DNA of 64,000 nucleotides from Sphingopyxis sp. CCNWLW2 (GTDB taxonomy: Bacteria; Pseudomonadota; Alphaproteobacteria; Sphingomonadales; Sphingomonadaceae): positions 558,001 through 622,000 of the forward strand of contig NZ_JBAWKJ010000002.1 of assembly GCF_037095755.1 (NCBI RefSeq), given 5' to 3'. Shown here in pieces: positions 30,190 through 40,104 of the stretch. A program made the position numbers and the translations under genes. Every line of letters begins with the position of its first letter. Positions within the stretch are counted from its first letter, which is position 1. Under the pieces are notes generated by a model that did not search any database, had not been told where the DNA came from, and was given only the letters and a program-made list of their open reading frames with translations.

Positions 30190-30303
30190 AAACCCCCCTT
30201 GCCGCGCCGGCTGGCGCGGGCGCCGGCGGCTTTCGATGTGATCAAGTTGCGAAGAATCGGATCATATCGAAAGCTACCGCGCCGCGCCAGCACGCCGGGC
30301 AAA

Positions 30304-31284
30304 TTACGCGCGCATCGACGCGAGCCGCTGATCGACGATGGCATCGGCCTCGGCGATAATGCGGTCGATGAGTTGCTGGCACGTCGGAATGTCGTGGATC
30401 AACCCCTGAACCATGCCCGCCCAGAACACACCCTTGGTGAGGTCGCCGCTCTCCAGCAATTCGCGGCCCGCCTTGCCGTTCACCAGTTCGGCGACGTCGG
30501 CGAAGGTCGCGTCGGGCACCGCAAGGCGGCGCACCACCTCTTCGCTCACGTCGCTCTTGCCGACGCGCGCGGTATTCTTGAGGCTGCGGAAGATCAGGAA
30601 GCTGCCGCGTTCGTCATTGTCGACATAGGCTTGCTTCACATTGTCGTGGATCGGCGCCTCGACCGTCGCGCAGAAGCGCGTGCCCATGTTGATGCCCTCG
30701 GCGCCCAGCGACAGCGCCGCGACGAGGCCGCGACCATCGCCGAAGCCGCCCGAGGCAAGCATCGGGATCTTCACCTTGTCGGCGGCGGCGGGGATCAGGA
30801 TCAGGCCGGGGATATCGTCTTCGCCGGGGTGCCCAGCGCATTCGAAGCCGTCGATCGAGATGATGTCACAACCCGCGCGCTCGGCCGACAACGCGTGCCG
30901 CACCGCAGTGCATTTGTGGAGGATGGTGACGCCATGGGGTTTGAGCATCTCCCAGATTTCGCGCACCGCCTGTGTACCCGCGGTCTCGACGATCTTGACC
31001 CCGCCGTCGATGATCGCCTGCGCGTAGGCCTTGTAATCGGGGGCATTGATCGTCGGGAAGACGGTCATGTTTACGCCGAAGGGCTTGTCGGTCATCGACC
31101 GGCACTTTTCGATTTCCTCGCGCAGCGCTTCGGGGCTCGGCTGTGTCAACGCCGTGATGATCCCAAGGCCGCCGGCGTTCGATACCGCGCTCGCCAGTCC
31201 GGCATAGCCGACGCTCTGCATCCCGCCCTGGACGATCGGATGTTCGATACCCAGCATTTCGGTGATGCGTGTCTTGAAAGCCAT
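30304..31284 (-). CDS. nitronate monooxygenase family FMN oxidoreductase
   Basis: A 326-residue TIM-barrel flavoprotein of the nitronate monooxygenase/2-nitropropane dioxygenase family. Motifs are EHPIVQGGMQSVGYAGLASAVSNAGGLG at the N-terminus (shown in part), CAGHPGEDD, ASGGFGDGRGLVAAL and EGINMGTRF. Proteins with this sequence type are frequent in acyl-CoA degradation clusters, where true substrates are often unknown. ATG 31284 is supported by AGGAGAG upstream. It diverges from an acyl-CoA dehydrogenase gene, and the shared spacer holds a candidate operator. Confidence 0.88.
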   Translation of the reverse strand: MAFKTRITEMLGIEHPIVQGGMQSVGYAGLASAVSNAGGLGIITALTQPSPEALREEIEKCRSMTDKPFGVNMTVFPTINAPDYKAYAQAIIDGGVKIVETAGTQAVREIWEMLKPHGVTILHKCTAVRHALSAERAGCDIISIDGFECAGHPGEDDIPGLILIPAAADKVKIPMLASGGFGDGRGLVAALSLGAEGINMGTRFCATVEAPIHDNVKQAYVDNDERGSFLIFRSLKNTARVGKSDVSEEVVRRLAVPDATFADVAELVNGKAGRELLESGDLTKGVFWAGMVQGLIHDIPTCQQLIDRIIAEADAIVDQRLASMRA

Positions 31285-31343
31285 TCGATCTCTCCTGTGC
31301 GGTCCTGCCCTTACGGCACCTTCGCCCCGATCCATGAAATAAC

Positions 31344-31359
31344 TTGACGCTTACGTCAA
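31344..31359. promoter_or_regulatory. candidate operator, copy 1 (LiuR/MerR-like dyad)
   Basis: TTGACGCTTACGTCAA is a near-perfect dyad (7-bp arms with one mismatch, 2-nt spacer). The same dyad and its flank recur upstream of the acyl-CoA dehydrogenase at 32697. The first half also reads as a -35 box, with the dyad inside a 19-nt spacer and GACTAG in the -10 place, as MerR-type activators require. ACGT-centred dyads of this type are known for LiuR, a MerR-family regulator of branched-chain amino acid and acyl-CoA catabolism. The regulator gene is not in this window. Confidence 0.6.
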
Positions 31360-31404
31360 CGTCGGGTTGACTAGGAAAATAGTTAGATAGCGAAGGGAAT
31401 CGAA

Positions 31405-32586
31405 ATGACGGCGGGCGAAGGCATATCGGATCGGGCGCTGGCCATTGCCGCAAAGGTCGAAGCGTTCGTTCGCGAAGCCATCATTCCCTACGAGCAGGAT
31501 CCGCGCCGCGACCATCATGGCGCGCCGACCGACGAGCTGGTGATGGAAATGCGCGAACATGCACGCGCAGCTGGCGTATTGACGCCGCATATCTTCGATG
31601 ATGGCAGCCACCTCAACCAGCGCGAGACCGCAGTTGTGCTGATAAAGAGCGGCCTGTCACCGCTCGGCCCGCTCGCGTGCAACACGATGGCGCCCGACGA
31701 GGGCAATATGTATCTGCTCGGCAAGGAAGGAAGCCCCGAACTCAAGGAGCGTTTCCTGAAGCCGATGGTCGAGGGGCGCGTCCGCTCGGCCTTCTTCATG
31801 ACCGAGCCCGCCGAGGACGGCGGGGCCGGGTCCGACCCGTCGATGATGAAGACGACGTGCCATCCCGATGGCAATCATTGGGTCATCAACGGCCGCAAGA
31901 CCTTCATCACCGGCGCGCAGGGCGCGCGCGTCGGGATCGTGATGGCGAAGTCCGAGCAGGGCGCGTGCATGTTCCTCGTCGACCTGCCCGACCCCGCGAT
32001 CCGCATCGACCATGTTCCCAACACGATCGACAGCTCGATGCCCGGTGGCCATGCGACGCTGACCATCGACAATTTGCGGGTGCCTGCCGACCAGATGCTG
32101 GGCGAGGCCGGCGAAGGCTTTCGCTACGCGCAGGTCCGTTTGTCCCCTGCCCGCCTGTCGCACTGCATGCGCTGGCTCGGCGCGTGCATCCGCGCGCATG
32201 AGATCGCGACCGACTACGCCAATCGCCGTGAGGCGTTCGGCAAGCCGCTGATCGAGCATGAGGGCGTCGGCTTCATGCTCGCCGAAAATATGATCGACCT
32301 GAAACAGGCCGAACTGATGATCGACTGGAGCGCGGGCGTGCTCGACACCGGATCGCTCGGCACCGTTGAAAGCTCGATGGCGAAGGTTGCGGTGTCGGAG
32401 GCGCTGATGCGCATCGCCGACCGCTGCGTCCAGGTGATGGGCGGCACCGGGGTGACCGACAAGACCATCGTCGAACAGGTGTTCCGCGAGGTTCGCGCGT
32501 TCCGCATCTACGACGGCCCGACCGAGGTCCACAAATGGAGCCTCGCCAAGAAGATCCGCCGCGACTGGAAAGCCGGGCTCGCCTGA
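31405..32586 (+). CDS. acyl-CoA dehydrogenase, ACAD10/11-like
   Basis: A 393-residue flavoprotein oxidising an acyl-CoA to the enoyl-CoA. The N-terminal helical domain is followed by the substrate/FAD middle domain (FFMTEPAEDGGAGSDPSMMKTTC, WVINGRKTFITGA) and the C-terminal helical domain ending GGTGVTDKTIVEQVFREVRAFRIYDGPTEVHKWSLAKK, quoted in part, which is the ACAD10/11-type ending. All three domains are full length. It is preceded by operator copy 1 and begins the rightward catabolic run; the next gene has its own operator/promoter block. Confidence 0.92.
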   Translation: MTAGEGISDRALAIAAKVEAFVREAIIPYEQDPRRDHHGAPTDELVMEMREHARAAGVLTPHIFDDGSHLNQRETAVVLIKSGLSPLGPLACNTMAPDEGNMYLLGKEGSPELKERFLKPMVEGRVRSAFFMTEPAEDGGAGSDPSMMKTTCHPDGNHWVINGRKTFITGAQGARVGIVMAKSEQGACMFLVDLPDPAIRIDHVPNTIDSSMPGGHATLTIDNLRVPADQMLGEAGEGFRYAQVRLSPARLSHCMRWLGACIRAHEIATDYANRREAFGKPLIEHEGVGFMLAENMIDLKQAELMIDWSAGVLDTGSLGTVESSMAKVAVSEALMRIADRCVQVMGGTGVTDKTIVEQVFREVRAFRIYDGPTEVHKWSLAKKIRRDWKAGLA

Positions 32587-32629
32587 CACGACCGCCAGTT
32601 GCGCGGCGAAAAGCGTAGCGTCAAAGGGC

Positions 32630-32645
32630 TTGACGTTTACGTCAA
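32630..32645. promoter_or_regulatory. candidate operator, copy 2 (perfect dyad)
   Basis: TTGACGTTTACGTCAA is a perfect 7-bp inverted repeat around TT. It continues into ACGTCCGGTTCACTGG, almost the same as the flank of copy 1, so whole promoter/operator blocks are conserved, not only the dyad. It lies 67 nt before the start of the next acyl-CoA dehydrogenase; copy 1 lies 61 nt before its gene. This indicates that both transcription units answer to the same regulator. Confidence 0.65.
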
Positions 32646-32696
32646 CGTCCGGTTCACTGGCCGCAACGAGATAATGGGAGAAGGACGGGTGCGCGC

Positions 32697-33791
32697 ATGA
32701 CGATCCTCTATGACGAAGGCCAGCAGGCGATCGCGACCGAGTCCCGGCGCGTTCTCGAAGCGCGGGTCAGCAAGGATGCGCTGTTGCCGCTGCTCGAAGC
32801 GACCGGCGAATATCATCGACCGTTCTGGGACACCGCAAAGGAACAGGGCTGGACCGCGCTCGCGCTTCCCGAAGCCGTCGGCGGACTGGGTCTTGGTCTC
32901 ATCGAACTGGGTCTGATCGCGCATCAGGCGGGACGCAGCATCAGCGGTGCACCATTCCTGACGTCGGGTTTCGGCGCGGCGAAGGCGATCGAGCTTTTCG
33001 GATCGGGCGCACAAAAGATGCGCTGGCTGCCGGGTCTGGCGAGCGGCCAAATCATCGGCGCGATCGCCTTTGCGGCTGGCCCTGACGCCCTTCCTGCACG
33101 CCCCGACGTGACCTTTACCGGCGATAGGCTCGACGGCACAGTGCGCGGTGTTTCTGCGGGGCTCGCGGCCGATGTCGCAATCGTCTTTGCGAACGGACCG
33201 GGCATGCCGGTGCTCACGCTGGTCGATCTCGCCGGCGCACAACGCTCTCCCGTCCCAAGCTTCGACAATAGCCGCCTGATTACCGACCTCAGCTTTTCTG
33301 GTGTGCCGGCCCAAACGCTCGCGGTTGGTAGCGCGGCGCGCGATGCGGCGCTTCACATCCTCGCATTGCAATCGGTCGTCACCGCGCATGAACAGACCGG
33401 CGGCGCCGAGGCGCTGATGGAAATCGCGCGCGACTATGCCCTCACCCGCCGCGCGTTCGGCCAGCCGATCGGTGCTTTTCAGTCGGTGAAGCATCGTATT
33501 GCCGAACTGTACGGCCTCGTCGAACTTGCCCGCGCGAACTGCATCCACGCCGCGGCGCGCGAAGGCGCCGCCGATTTCATCACCGCGGCGGCTGCGGCGC
33601 GCCTGTCGGCGACCGAAGCCTATGATACCGCGGCGCGCGATTGCATCCAGATCCATGGCGGTATCGGTGTGACCTGGGAAATTGGTCTGCACCTTCATAT
33701 GCGCCGGGCGCGCAGCCTCGCGATCGAGCAAGGCAGCAGCCTGTTCTGGGAGGATGTTCTCGTCGACCGGCTGGCAGGAGAAGCCGCATGA
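32697..33791 (+). CDS. acyl-CoA dehydrogenase family protein (divergent subunit)
   Basis: A 364-residue acyl-CoA dehydrogenase fold. N- and C-terminal helical domains are clear (ALPEAVGGLGLGLIELG; TRRAFGQPIGAFQSVKHRIAELY; QIHGGIGVTWEIGLHLHMRRAR), but the middle domain is weakly conserved and lacks the usual TEPxxGSD motif. Such proteins commonly pair with a full partner to make a heteromeric enzyme, and here the stop overlaps the start of the next dehydrogenase (ATGA). A Shine-Dalgarno (GGGAGAAGG) and operator copy 2 lie upstream. Confidence 0.88.
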   Translation: MTILYDEGQQAIATESRRVLEARVSKDALLPLLEATGEYHRPFWDTAKEQGWTALALPEAVGGLGLGLIELGLIAHQAGRSISGAPFLTSGFGAAKAIELFGSGAQKMRWLPGLASGQIIGAIAFAAGPDALPARPDVTFTGDRLDGTVRGVSAGLAADVAIVFANGPGMPVLTLVDLAGAQRSPVPSFDNSRLITDLSFSGVPAQTLAVGSAARDAALHILALQSVVTAHEQTGGAEALMEIARDYALTRRAFGQPIGAFQSVKHRIAELYGLVELARANCIHAAAREGAADFITAAAAARLSATEAYDTAARDCIQIHGGIGVTWEIGLHLHMRRARSLAIEQGSSLFWEDVLVDRLAGEAA

Positions 33792-34993
33792 GCGATCTTG
33801 AAGCCTATCGCGCCAAGGCCGCAGCCTGGCTCGCCTCGATGGCGCCGACCTATGGCCGCGACGCGCGCAAGGGCCTGGCCGAAGCCGATGATCTGGCGCT
33901 GGGTCGCCGGTATCAGAAAGCTAAGTTCGACGCGGGCTATGCCGGGATCAACTGGCCGACCGAGTATGGCGGTCAGGGCCTTGGCCACCTCGAAAAAGTT
34001 ACCTTCGATGCCGAGGAAATGAAGCACGGCTTCCCGAGCTTCTATTTCGGCATTTCGCTTGGCATGCCGGTGCCCGTGCTGATGCAGTTCGGCAGCGACA
34101 AGGAATTCGTCAAGGAGCGCGTGCTCAAGGCGCTGCAGGGCGAGGAAATCTGGTGCCAGCTCTTTTCGGAACCCTCGGGCGGATCGGACCTTGCAGGGCT
34201 GCGCACGAAGGCCGAGCCTGACGGTAACGGGTGGAAGATCAACGGCCAGAAGGTGTGGACGAGCTGGGCGCATTACAGCGATTATGGCGTCATCGTCGTC
34301 CGCACTGACCCGACCGTTCCGAAGCACAAGGGCCTCACTTACTTCTGGGTCGATATGAAGGCGCCGGGCGTTACCGTGCGGCCTATCAAGCTCGCGGGTG
34401 GTGACAGCCACGTCAATGAAGTGTTTTTCGACGATGTGAAAATCACCGACGATCACCGCATGTCGCCGGTCGGCGGCGGCTTTGCCGTTGCGATCGCGAC
34501 GCTGATGATCGAACGCTATGTCGCGACCGACAGCGCGGGTTTCGGGCCGCATCTCGACCTGTTCGTCGAACTGGCGAAAGAGGTCCAGCTCAATGGGCGT
34601 CCGGCGATCGAGGATGGCCGTATCCGACAGCAGATCGCGCGCAACCATGCGATGCGCGCGGGACTTGATTCGATCAATGTCCGCGCGCGGCTGATGATGC
34701 AGGCGGGAATGATGCCGGGGCCCGAAGGTTCGCTCAACAAGCTCGTCGCGGTGCGCTCGCGCCAGAAGCTGTCGGAGCTTGCGCTCGATCTTCAGGGCAG
34801 CGACGGCTTCCTGTTCGACGAGCACGCCTCGCAGAAAGAAGATTGGGCGTCGAGCTGGATCAACGCCCCTACCGGCCGCATCGCGGGCGGATCGGACGAG
34901 ACGCTGCTCAACACGATCGCCGAAAAAGTCCTGAGACTGCCGCAGGACCATCGCCCCGACAAGGGCATCCCTTTCAACCAGATTCCGGCCTGA
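33788..34993 (+). CDS. acyl-CoA dehydrogenase (probable partner of preceding gene)
   Basis: A 401-residue acyl-CoA dehydrogenase. The FAD/substrate region is canonical (WCQLFSEPSGGSDLAGLRTKA; WKINGQKVWTSWAHYSDYG) and the C-terminus carries the adenine-binding RIAGGSDETLLNTIAEKVLRLP. The start ATG sits in the stop of the preceding gene, suggesting equal production of two subunits. The pair resembles the FadE-type heteromeric dehydrogenases used on bulky substrates such as steroid side chains. The substrate here is unknown. Confidence 0.92.
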   Translation: MSDLEAYRAKAAAWLASMAPTYGRDARKGLAEADDLALGRRYQKAKFDAGYAGINWPTEYGGQGLGHLEKVTFDAEEMKHGFPSFYFGISLGMPVPVLMQFGSDKEFVKERVLKALQGEEIWCQLFSEPSGGSDLAGLRTKAEPDGNGWKINGQKVWTSWAHYSDYGVIVVRTDPTVPKHKGLTYFWVDMKAPGVTVRPIKLAGGDSHVNEVFFDDVKITDDHRMSPVGGGFAVAIATLMIERYVATDSAGFGPHLDLFVELAKEVQLNGRPAIEDGRIRQQIARNHAMRAGLDSINVRARLMMQAGMMPGPEGSLNKLVAVRSRQKLSELALDLQGSDGFLFDEHASQKEDWASSWINAPTGRIAGGSDETLLNTIAEKVLRLPQDHRPDKGIPFNQIPA

Positions 34994-35005
34994 GGAGGCG
35001 CGCGC

Positions 35006-35788
35006 ATGAAAATCGATTCCTGCATTTCCGCAGTTGTCACCGGCGGCGCGTCGGGCCTCGGCCGTGCGACCGCCGAAGCGCTGGCCGCGTCGGGCGTGAA
35101 AGTTGCGATCTTCGACATCAACGACGCGCTCGGCGAGGAGGTGGCGGCGTCGATCGGCGGACTGTTCGTGCATGTCGACATCACCGACGAACAATCGGTC
35201 TTGGATGGCTACGCCAAGGCGCGCGCCGCGCATGGGCAGGAGCGCGTGTGCGTCCATTGCGCAATGACCTCGCGCCGCGGCAAGACGCTCGCTTACGACA
35301 AGGAAACGGGCACGTTCCGCCGCACGCCGACCGAAGATTATGCCTATGGCGTCGCGGGCATATTGACTGCGAGCTACCGCATCGCATCGATCGCCGCCGA
35401 GGGCATGGCGAACCTTCCCGAAATGGACGACGGCGAGCGCGGCGCGATCATTTTCACCGCATCGGTCGCCGCGCAGGACGCGCAGATCGGGCAGGTCATC
35501 TACGGATCGGCCAAGGCCGGCGTGAACGGCCTCGTCCTGCCGATGGCGCGCGACCTGATGGACCTCGGCATCCGGGTCAATTCGATCATGCCCGGCGTGT
35601 TCGGCACCCCCTTGCTCGGTAATATGAACCCGAAGGTGAAGGAGAGCCTCGAAGCCTCGGTCCCCTTCCCCAAGCGCCTCGGCAAGGCCGAAGAATATGC
35701 GAGCCTCGCGATGGAGATGGTTCGCAACACCTATTTCAACGGCCAGGCGGTCCGCCTCGACGGCGCGATCCGCATGGCTCCCCGTTAA
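35006..35788 (+). CDS. short-chain dehydrogenase, 3-hydroxyacyl-CoA dehydrogenase type
   Basis: A 260-residue SDR. The Rossmann motif is TGGASGLG, the catalytic pair is in YGSAKAGVNG, and the overall pattern (IFTASVAAQDAQIGQ; RVNSIMPGVFGTPLLG) is like 17-beta-HSD10/type II 3-hydroxyacyl-CoA dehydrogenases. The usual NNAG structural motif reads VHCAM instead. In the cluster it would oxidise the 3-hydroxyacyl-CoA before thiolysis. It starts 12 nt after the dehydrogenase and is followed by the thiolase. Confidence 0.88.
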   Translation: MKIDSCISAVVTGGASGLGRATAEALAASGVKVAIFDINDALGEEVAASIGGLFVHVDITDEQSVLDGYAKARAAHGQERVCVHCAMTSRRGKTLAYDKETGTFRRTPTEDYAYGVAGILTASYRIASIAAEGMANLPEMDDGERGAIIFTASVAAQDAQIGQVIYGSAKAGVNGLVLPMARDLMDLGIRVNSIMPGVFGTPLLGNMNPKVKESLEASVPFPKRLGKAEEYASLAMEMVRNTYFNGQAVRLDGAIRMAPR

Positions 35789-35814
35789 TCTCGCCGACCA
35801 AAAGGAATTTCATC

Positions 35815-37065
35815 ATGGCCGAAGCCTATATCATCGACGCCGTTCGCACCCCCCGCGGGGTTGGCAAGCCCGGCAAAGGCGCATTGTCGCACCTCCACCC
35901 CCAGCATTTGGCCGCGACGGTGCTGGCCGCGATCCGCGACCGCAACAATCTCGACACCGCGACGGTCGACGACATCGTCTGGTCGACGTCGAGCCAGAAT
36001 GGCAAGCAGGGCGGCGATCTCGGCCGCATGGCAGCGCTGTCGGCGGGTTATGACACCAAGGCGAGCGGCACGACGCTCGATCGTTTTTGTGGAGGCGGGA
36101 TCAGCTCGGTGAACTTCGCCGCGGCCAGCGTGATGAGCGGCATGGAAGATTGCGTCATCGCGGGTGGCACCGAGATGATGAGCTACACCACGGCCTACGC
36201 TGCGGAACAGGCGAACGCCGGCCTGCCACCGCGCCTGATGGGATCGGGCCACGAGGCGCTCGACGAATTGCATCCGCAATCGCATCAGGGCGTGTGCGGC
36301 GATGCCATCGCGACGATCGAAGGGATCAGCCGCGAGGCGCTCGACGCCTTGGCGCTGGTCAGCCAGCAGCGCGCCGATCGCGCGATCAAGGAAGGCCGCT
36401 TCGCCAAGTCGGTTGTGCCGGTGTTCAACCCGGACGGCAGCGTCGCGCTCGACCACGAGGAATTCCCGCGGCCCGAAACGACGGCCGAGGGGTTGGCGTC
36501 ACTCAAGCCCGCCTTCACCGGCCTCGCCGATTTCGACCTTGGAGGCGGCTTCACCTTCCGCAAGCAGGTCAATCGCCGCTATCCCGACGTCGAGATCCAG
36601 CATTTCCACCATGCGGGTAACTCGTCGGGCGTCGTCGATGGCGCCGCGGCGTTGCTGCTCACCTCAAAGGATTACGCCGACAAGCATGGCTTGAGGCCGC
36701 GTGCGCGCGTCGTCGCCTATGCCAATATCGGCGACGATCCGACGCTGATGCTCAACGCCCCCGTCCCGGCGGCCAAGAAGGTGCTCGAAAAGGCCGGGCT
36801 GACCAAGGACGACATCGACGTCTGGGAAATCAACGAAGCCTTTTCGGTTGTGGCCGAGAAGTTCATCCGCGACCTCGACCTCGACCGCGAGAAGGTGAAC
36901 ATCAACGGCGGCGCGATGGCGCTCGGCCATCCGATCGGCGCAACGGGTTCGATCCTTATCGGCACCGCGCTCGACGAACTCGAACGGTCGGGCGGTCGCT
37001 ATGGCCTCGTCACCATGTGCGCCGCGGGCGGCATGGCGCCCGCGATCATCATCGAACGCATTTAA
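35815..37065 (+). CDS. acetyl-CoA C-acyltransferase (thiolase)
   Basis: A 416-residue thiolase giving the chain-shortening step. The nucleophilic cysteine is in TLDRFCGGGISS. The other catalytic segments are WEINEAFSVVAEKF, GGAMALGHPIGATG (histidine) and VTMCAAGGMAPA (second cysteine). Length and motifs are complete for a degradative thiolase. It forms an operon with the upstream SDR and the downstream racemase-like gene. Confidence 0.93.
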   Translation: MAEAYIIDAVRTPRGVGKPGKGALSHLHPQHLAATVLAAIRDRNNLDTATVDDIVWSTSSQNGKQGGDLGRMAALSAGYDTKASGTTLDRFCGGGISSVNFAAASVMSGMEDCVIAGGTEMMSYTTAYAAEQANAGLPPRLMGSGHEALDELHPQSHQGVCGDAIATIEGISREALDALALVSQQRADRAIKEGRFAKSVVPVFNPDGSVALDHEEFPRPETTAEGLASLKPAFTGLADFDLGGGFTFRKQVNRRYPDVEIQHFHHAGNSSGVVDGAAALLLTSKDYADKHGLRPRARVVAYANIGDDPTLMLNAPVPAAKKVLEKAGLTKDDIDVWEINEAFSVVAEKFIRDLDLDREKVNINGGAMALGHPIGATGSILIGTALDELERSGGRYGLVTMCAAGGMAPAIIIERI

Positions 37066-37081
37066 GGCACAGGAGAGTCAA

Positions 37082-38212
<1,131 letters not shown>

Positions 38213-38215
38213 CGC

Positions 38216-38917
38216 CTAGGCGCCGCGCGCGGTCATCGCTTCCCAGAGGCCGCGCCCGCCAAAGCCGGCAACCTGACGCCCCAGCCGCGCCGCCCAAAAG
38301 GCATCGTTTCCGTGTGCTCCGCGCCAGCGCATTAGCGGGACGGTCACCCGGTGGAGGTCGTATTCTTCGGTGAAGCCGATCGCGCCATGCACCTGATGCG
38401 CGATGGCGGTGACGACGCCGACGGCGCGATTGGCGCGCAGTTTCGCTGCGGCGATCTCGAAATCGGCTGCTGCTGCATCGAGCCCCACGGCATCAAGCCG
38501 CGACGCCAGCGCCGCCGCTGCCGCCTCGACCGCGCGGACTTCGCACGCCATCGCGGCCAGCGATTGCTGCACCGCCTGGAACTTGCCCAGCGGGCGGCCG
38601 AATTGCTGGCGGGTATTCACATGGTCGATCGAGAGCGAAAGCGCCCGCCCCATCGCGCCCGCCATCAGGCTGACCGTTGCCGCAGGCTGGAACGCTTCAC
38701 CCGCGATCAGCTCGGCGACCGGGAGATCCGGCACGATCACACCGGCGATCTGCAGCACCGCGTTCACGTCGCCCCAGTCACCGCCGAAACCATTGTTTTC
38801 CTCGGGAACCAGCAGCAGGCCAAAGCCCGCTTCCTCGACCGGAGCGATCCCCGCCGTCGCGGCCTCGGCGAAGACCGCGCGTGCCGTATCGCAGAGCATG
38901 TCGCGTGCCGCGCTCAT
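38216..38917 (-). CDS. short acyl-CoA dehydrogenase subunit lacking most of the middle domain
   Basis: A 233-residue protein with a brief N-terminal helical part (EEAGFGLLLVPEENNGFGGDWGDVNAVL) joined directly to a normal C-terminal dehydrogenase domain (NTRQQFGRPLGKFQAVQQSLA; HQVHGAIGFTEEYDLHR). About 120-150 residues, including the beta-sheet middle domain, are absent, so FAD and substrate binding would need a partner. Its start overlaps the stop of the full-length dehydrogenase gene (ATGA). This is the pattern of an alpha-beta heteromeric enzyme. It converges on the racemase-like gene. Confidence 0.85.
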   Translation of the reverse strand: MSAARDMLCDTARAVFAEAATAGIAPVEEAGFGLLLVPEENNGFGGDWGDVNAVLQIAGVIVPDLPVAELIAGEAFQPAATVSLMAGAMGRALSLSIDHVNTRQQFGRPLGKFQAVQQSLAAMACEVRAVEAAAAALASRLDAVGLDAAAADFEIAAAKLRANRAVGVVTAIAHQVHGAIGFTEEYDLHRVTVPLMRWRGAHGNDAFWAARLGRQVAGFGGRGLWEAMTARGA

Positions 38918-40053
38918 CTGAGGCCCAATCCGCGTGCGATGATCCCGCGGATCACCTCGCGCGTTCCGCCGCGCAGCGAGAAGCTGGGCGATGCGATGAG
39001 GAGGGCGCGGAGCAGTTTCGCGAGATCATTTTCATCGTCCCAGCCGCTTGTCACAATCGCCTGCACCCGGCGCGGCATATCCTGTTCAAAGGCATTGCCG
39101 AGTTCCTTGACCACCGACGCCTCGACCATCGGGTCTTCGCCAGCCGCGAGCTTCGCCGCGGTGGACATGGAGAGTTGGCGCAGCGTCCATATTTCGGCGG
39201 TGAGTTCGCCGATCAGCGTGGTGATTGCCGGATCGGGTTCGGGGCCCGCTGCATCGATGAGCGCCACGAGCAGCGCATGGCTCGACAGATAACGTTCGGG
39301 GCCCGAGCGCTCGAGGCCGAGTTCGGCGGTGACCTGCTTCCACCCCTGCCCGCGTTCGCCAACCAATGCGCCGTGCGGGACGAGTACATCGTCGAAGAAA
39401 ACCTCGTTGAAATCATGATGCCCCGCCATGTCGATGATCGGACGGATCGTGATGCCTGGGGTGTCGAGATCGATCAGCAATTGACTGAGCCCCGCGTTGC
39501 GTTCGCTCCCTTCTTCGGTGCGGACGAGCGCGAGCATGATATGCGAGAAATGTGCGCCGGTGGTCCAGATCTTCTGGCCGTTGATCCGCCAGCCCTCAGC
39601 AGTTTCGCGTGCCGTCGTTCGCACTGCGGCGAGGTCGGAACCGGCGCCGGGTTCGGACAGGCCGATGCAGGCATAAAGCTCGCCCGCCGCAATTCCCGGG
39701 AGGTAGCGCTGCCGCTGTTCCTCGCTGCCATAACGCAGGATCAGCGGGCCGGTCTGGCGATCGGCGATCCAGTGCGCGCCGACGGGCGCTCCGGCGGCCA
39801 GCAATTCCTCGATCACGACATAACGTTCGAGCGGATGGCGGTCGCTGCCGCCGTATTGCGTCGGCAACGTCATGCCGACATAGCCCGCTGCGCCGAGCGC
39901 GCGACTGAAACTGGCGTCAAAACTCGCCCAGCAATTCGCTCGCGCTACCACGTCGCTCTGCGGCTGGTTCGCCGCAAGCCAGTCCCGCAAATCGGTACGC
40001 AGTGCGGCAATGTCGCCGGGCGGATCGAAAGGATAGAGCGCAAAGCCTTGCAT
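38914..40053 (-). CDS. acyl-CoA dehydrogenase (probable large partner of short subunit)
   Basis: A 379-residue full-length acyl-CoA dehydrogenase. The middle domain has ACIGLSEPGAGSDLAAVRTTA and WRINGQKIWTTGAHFSHIM; the C-terminus ends SFSLRGGTREVIRGIIARGLGLR, the adenine-binding segment. ATG 40053 is used; TTG 40071 is an in-frame alternative, and neither has a strong Shine-Dalgarno. It diverges from the enoyl-CoA hydratase gene across about 50 nt, so one promoter region serves both. Confidence 0.9.
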   Translation of the reverse strand: MQGFALYPFDPPGDIAALRTDLRDWLAANQPQSDVVARANCWASFDASFSRALGAAGYVGMTLPTQYGGSDRHPLERYVVIEELLAAGAPVGAHWIADRQTGPLILRYGSEEQRQRYLPGIAAGELYACIGLSEPGAGSDLAAVRTTARETAEGWRINGQKIWTTGAHFSHIMLALVRTEEGSERNAGLSQLLIDLDTPGITIRPIIDMAGHHDFNEVFFDDVLVPHGALVGERGQGWKQVTAELGLERSGPERYLSSHALLVALIDAAGPEPDPAITTLIGELTAEIWTLRQLSMSTAAKLAAGEDPMVEASVVKELGNAFEQDMPRRVQAIVTSGWDDENDLAKLLRALLIASPSFSLRGGTREVIRGIIARGLGLR

Positions 40054-40104
40054 GTCGCACCAGCCATGCAATAGCTTTGGTTAGTCAGCAAAGGATAATT
40101 GAAG

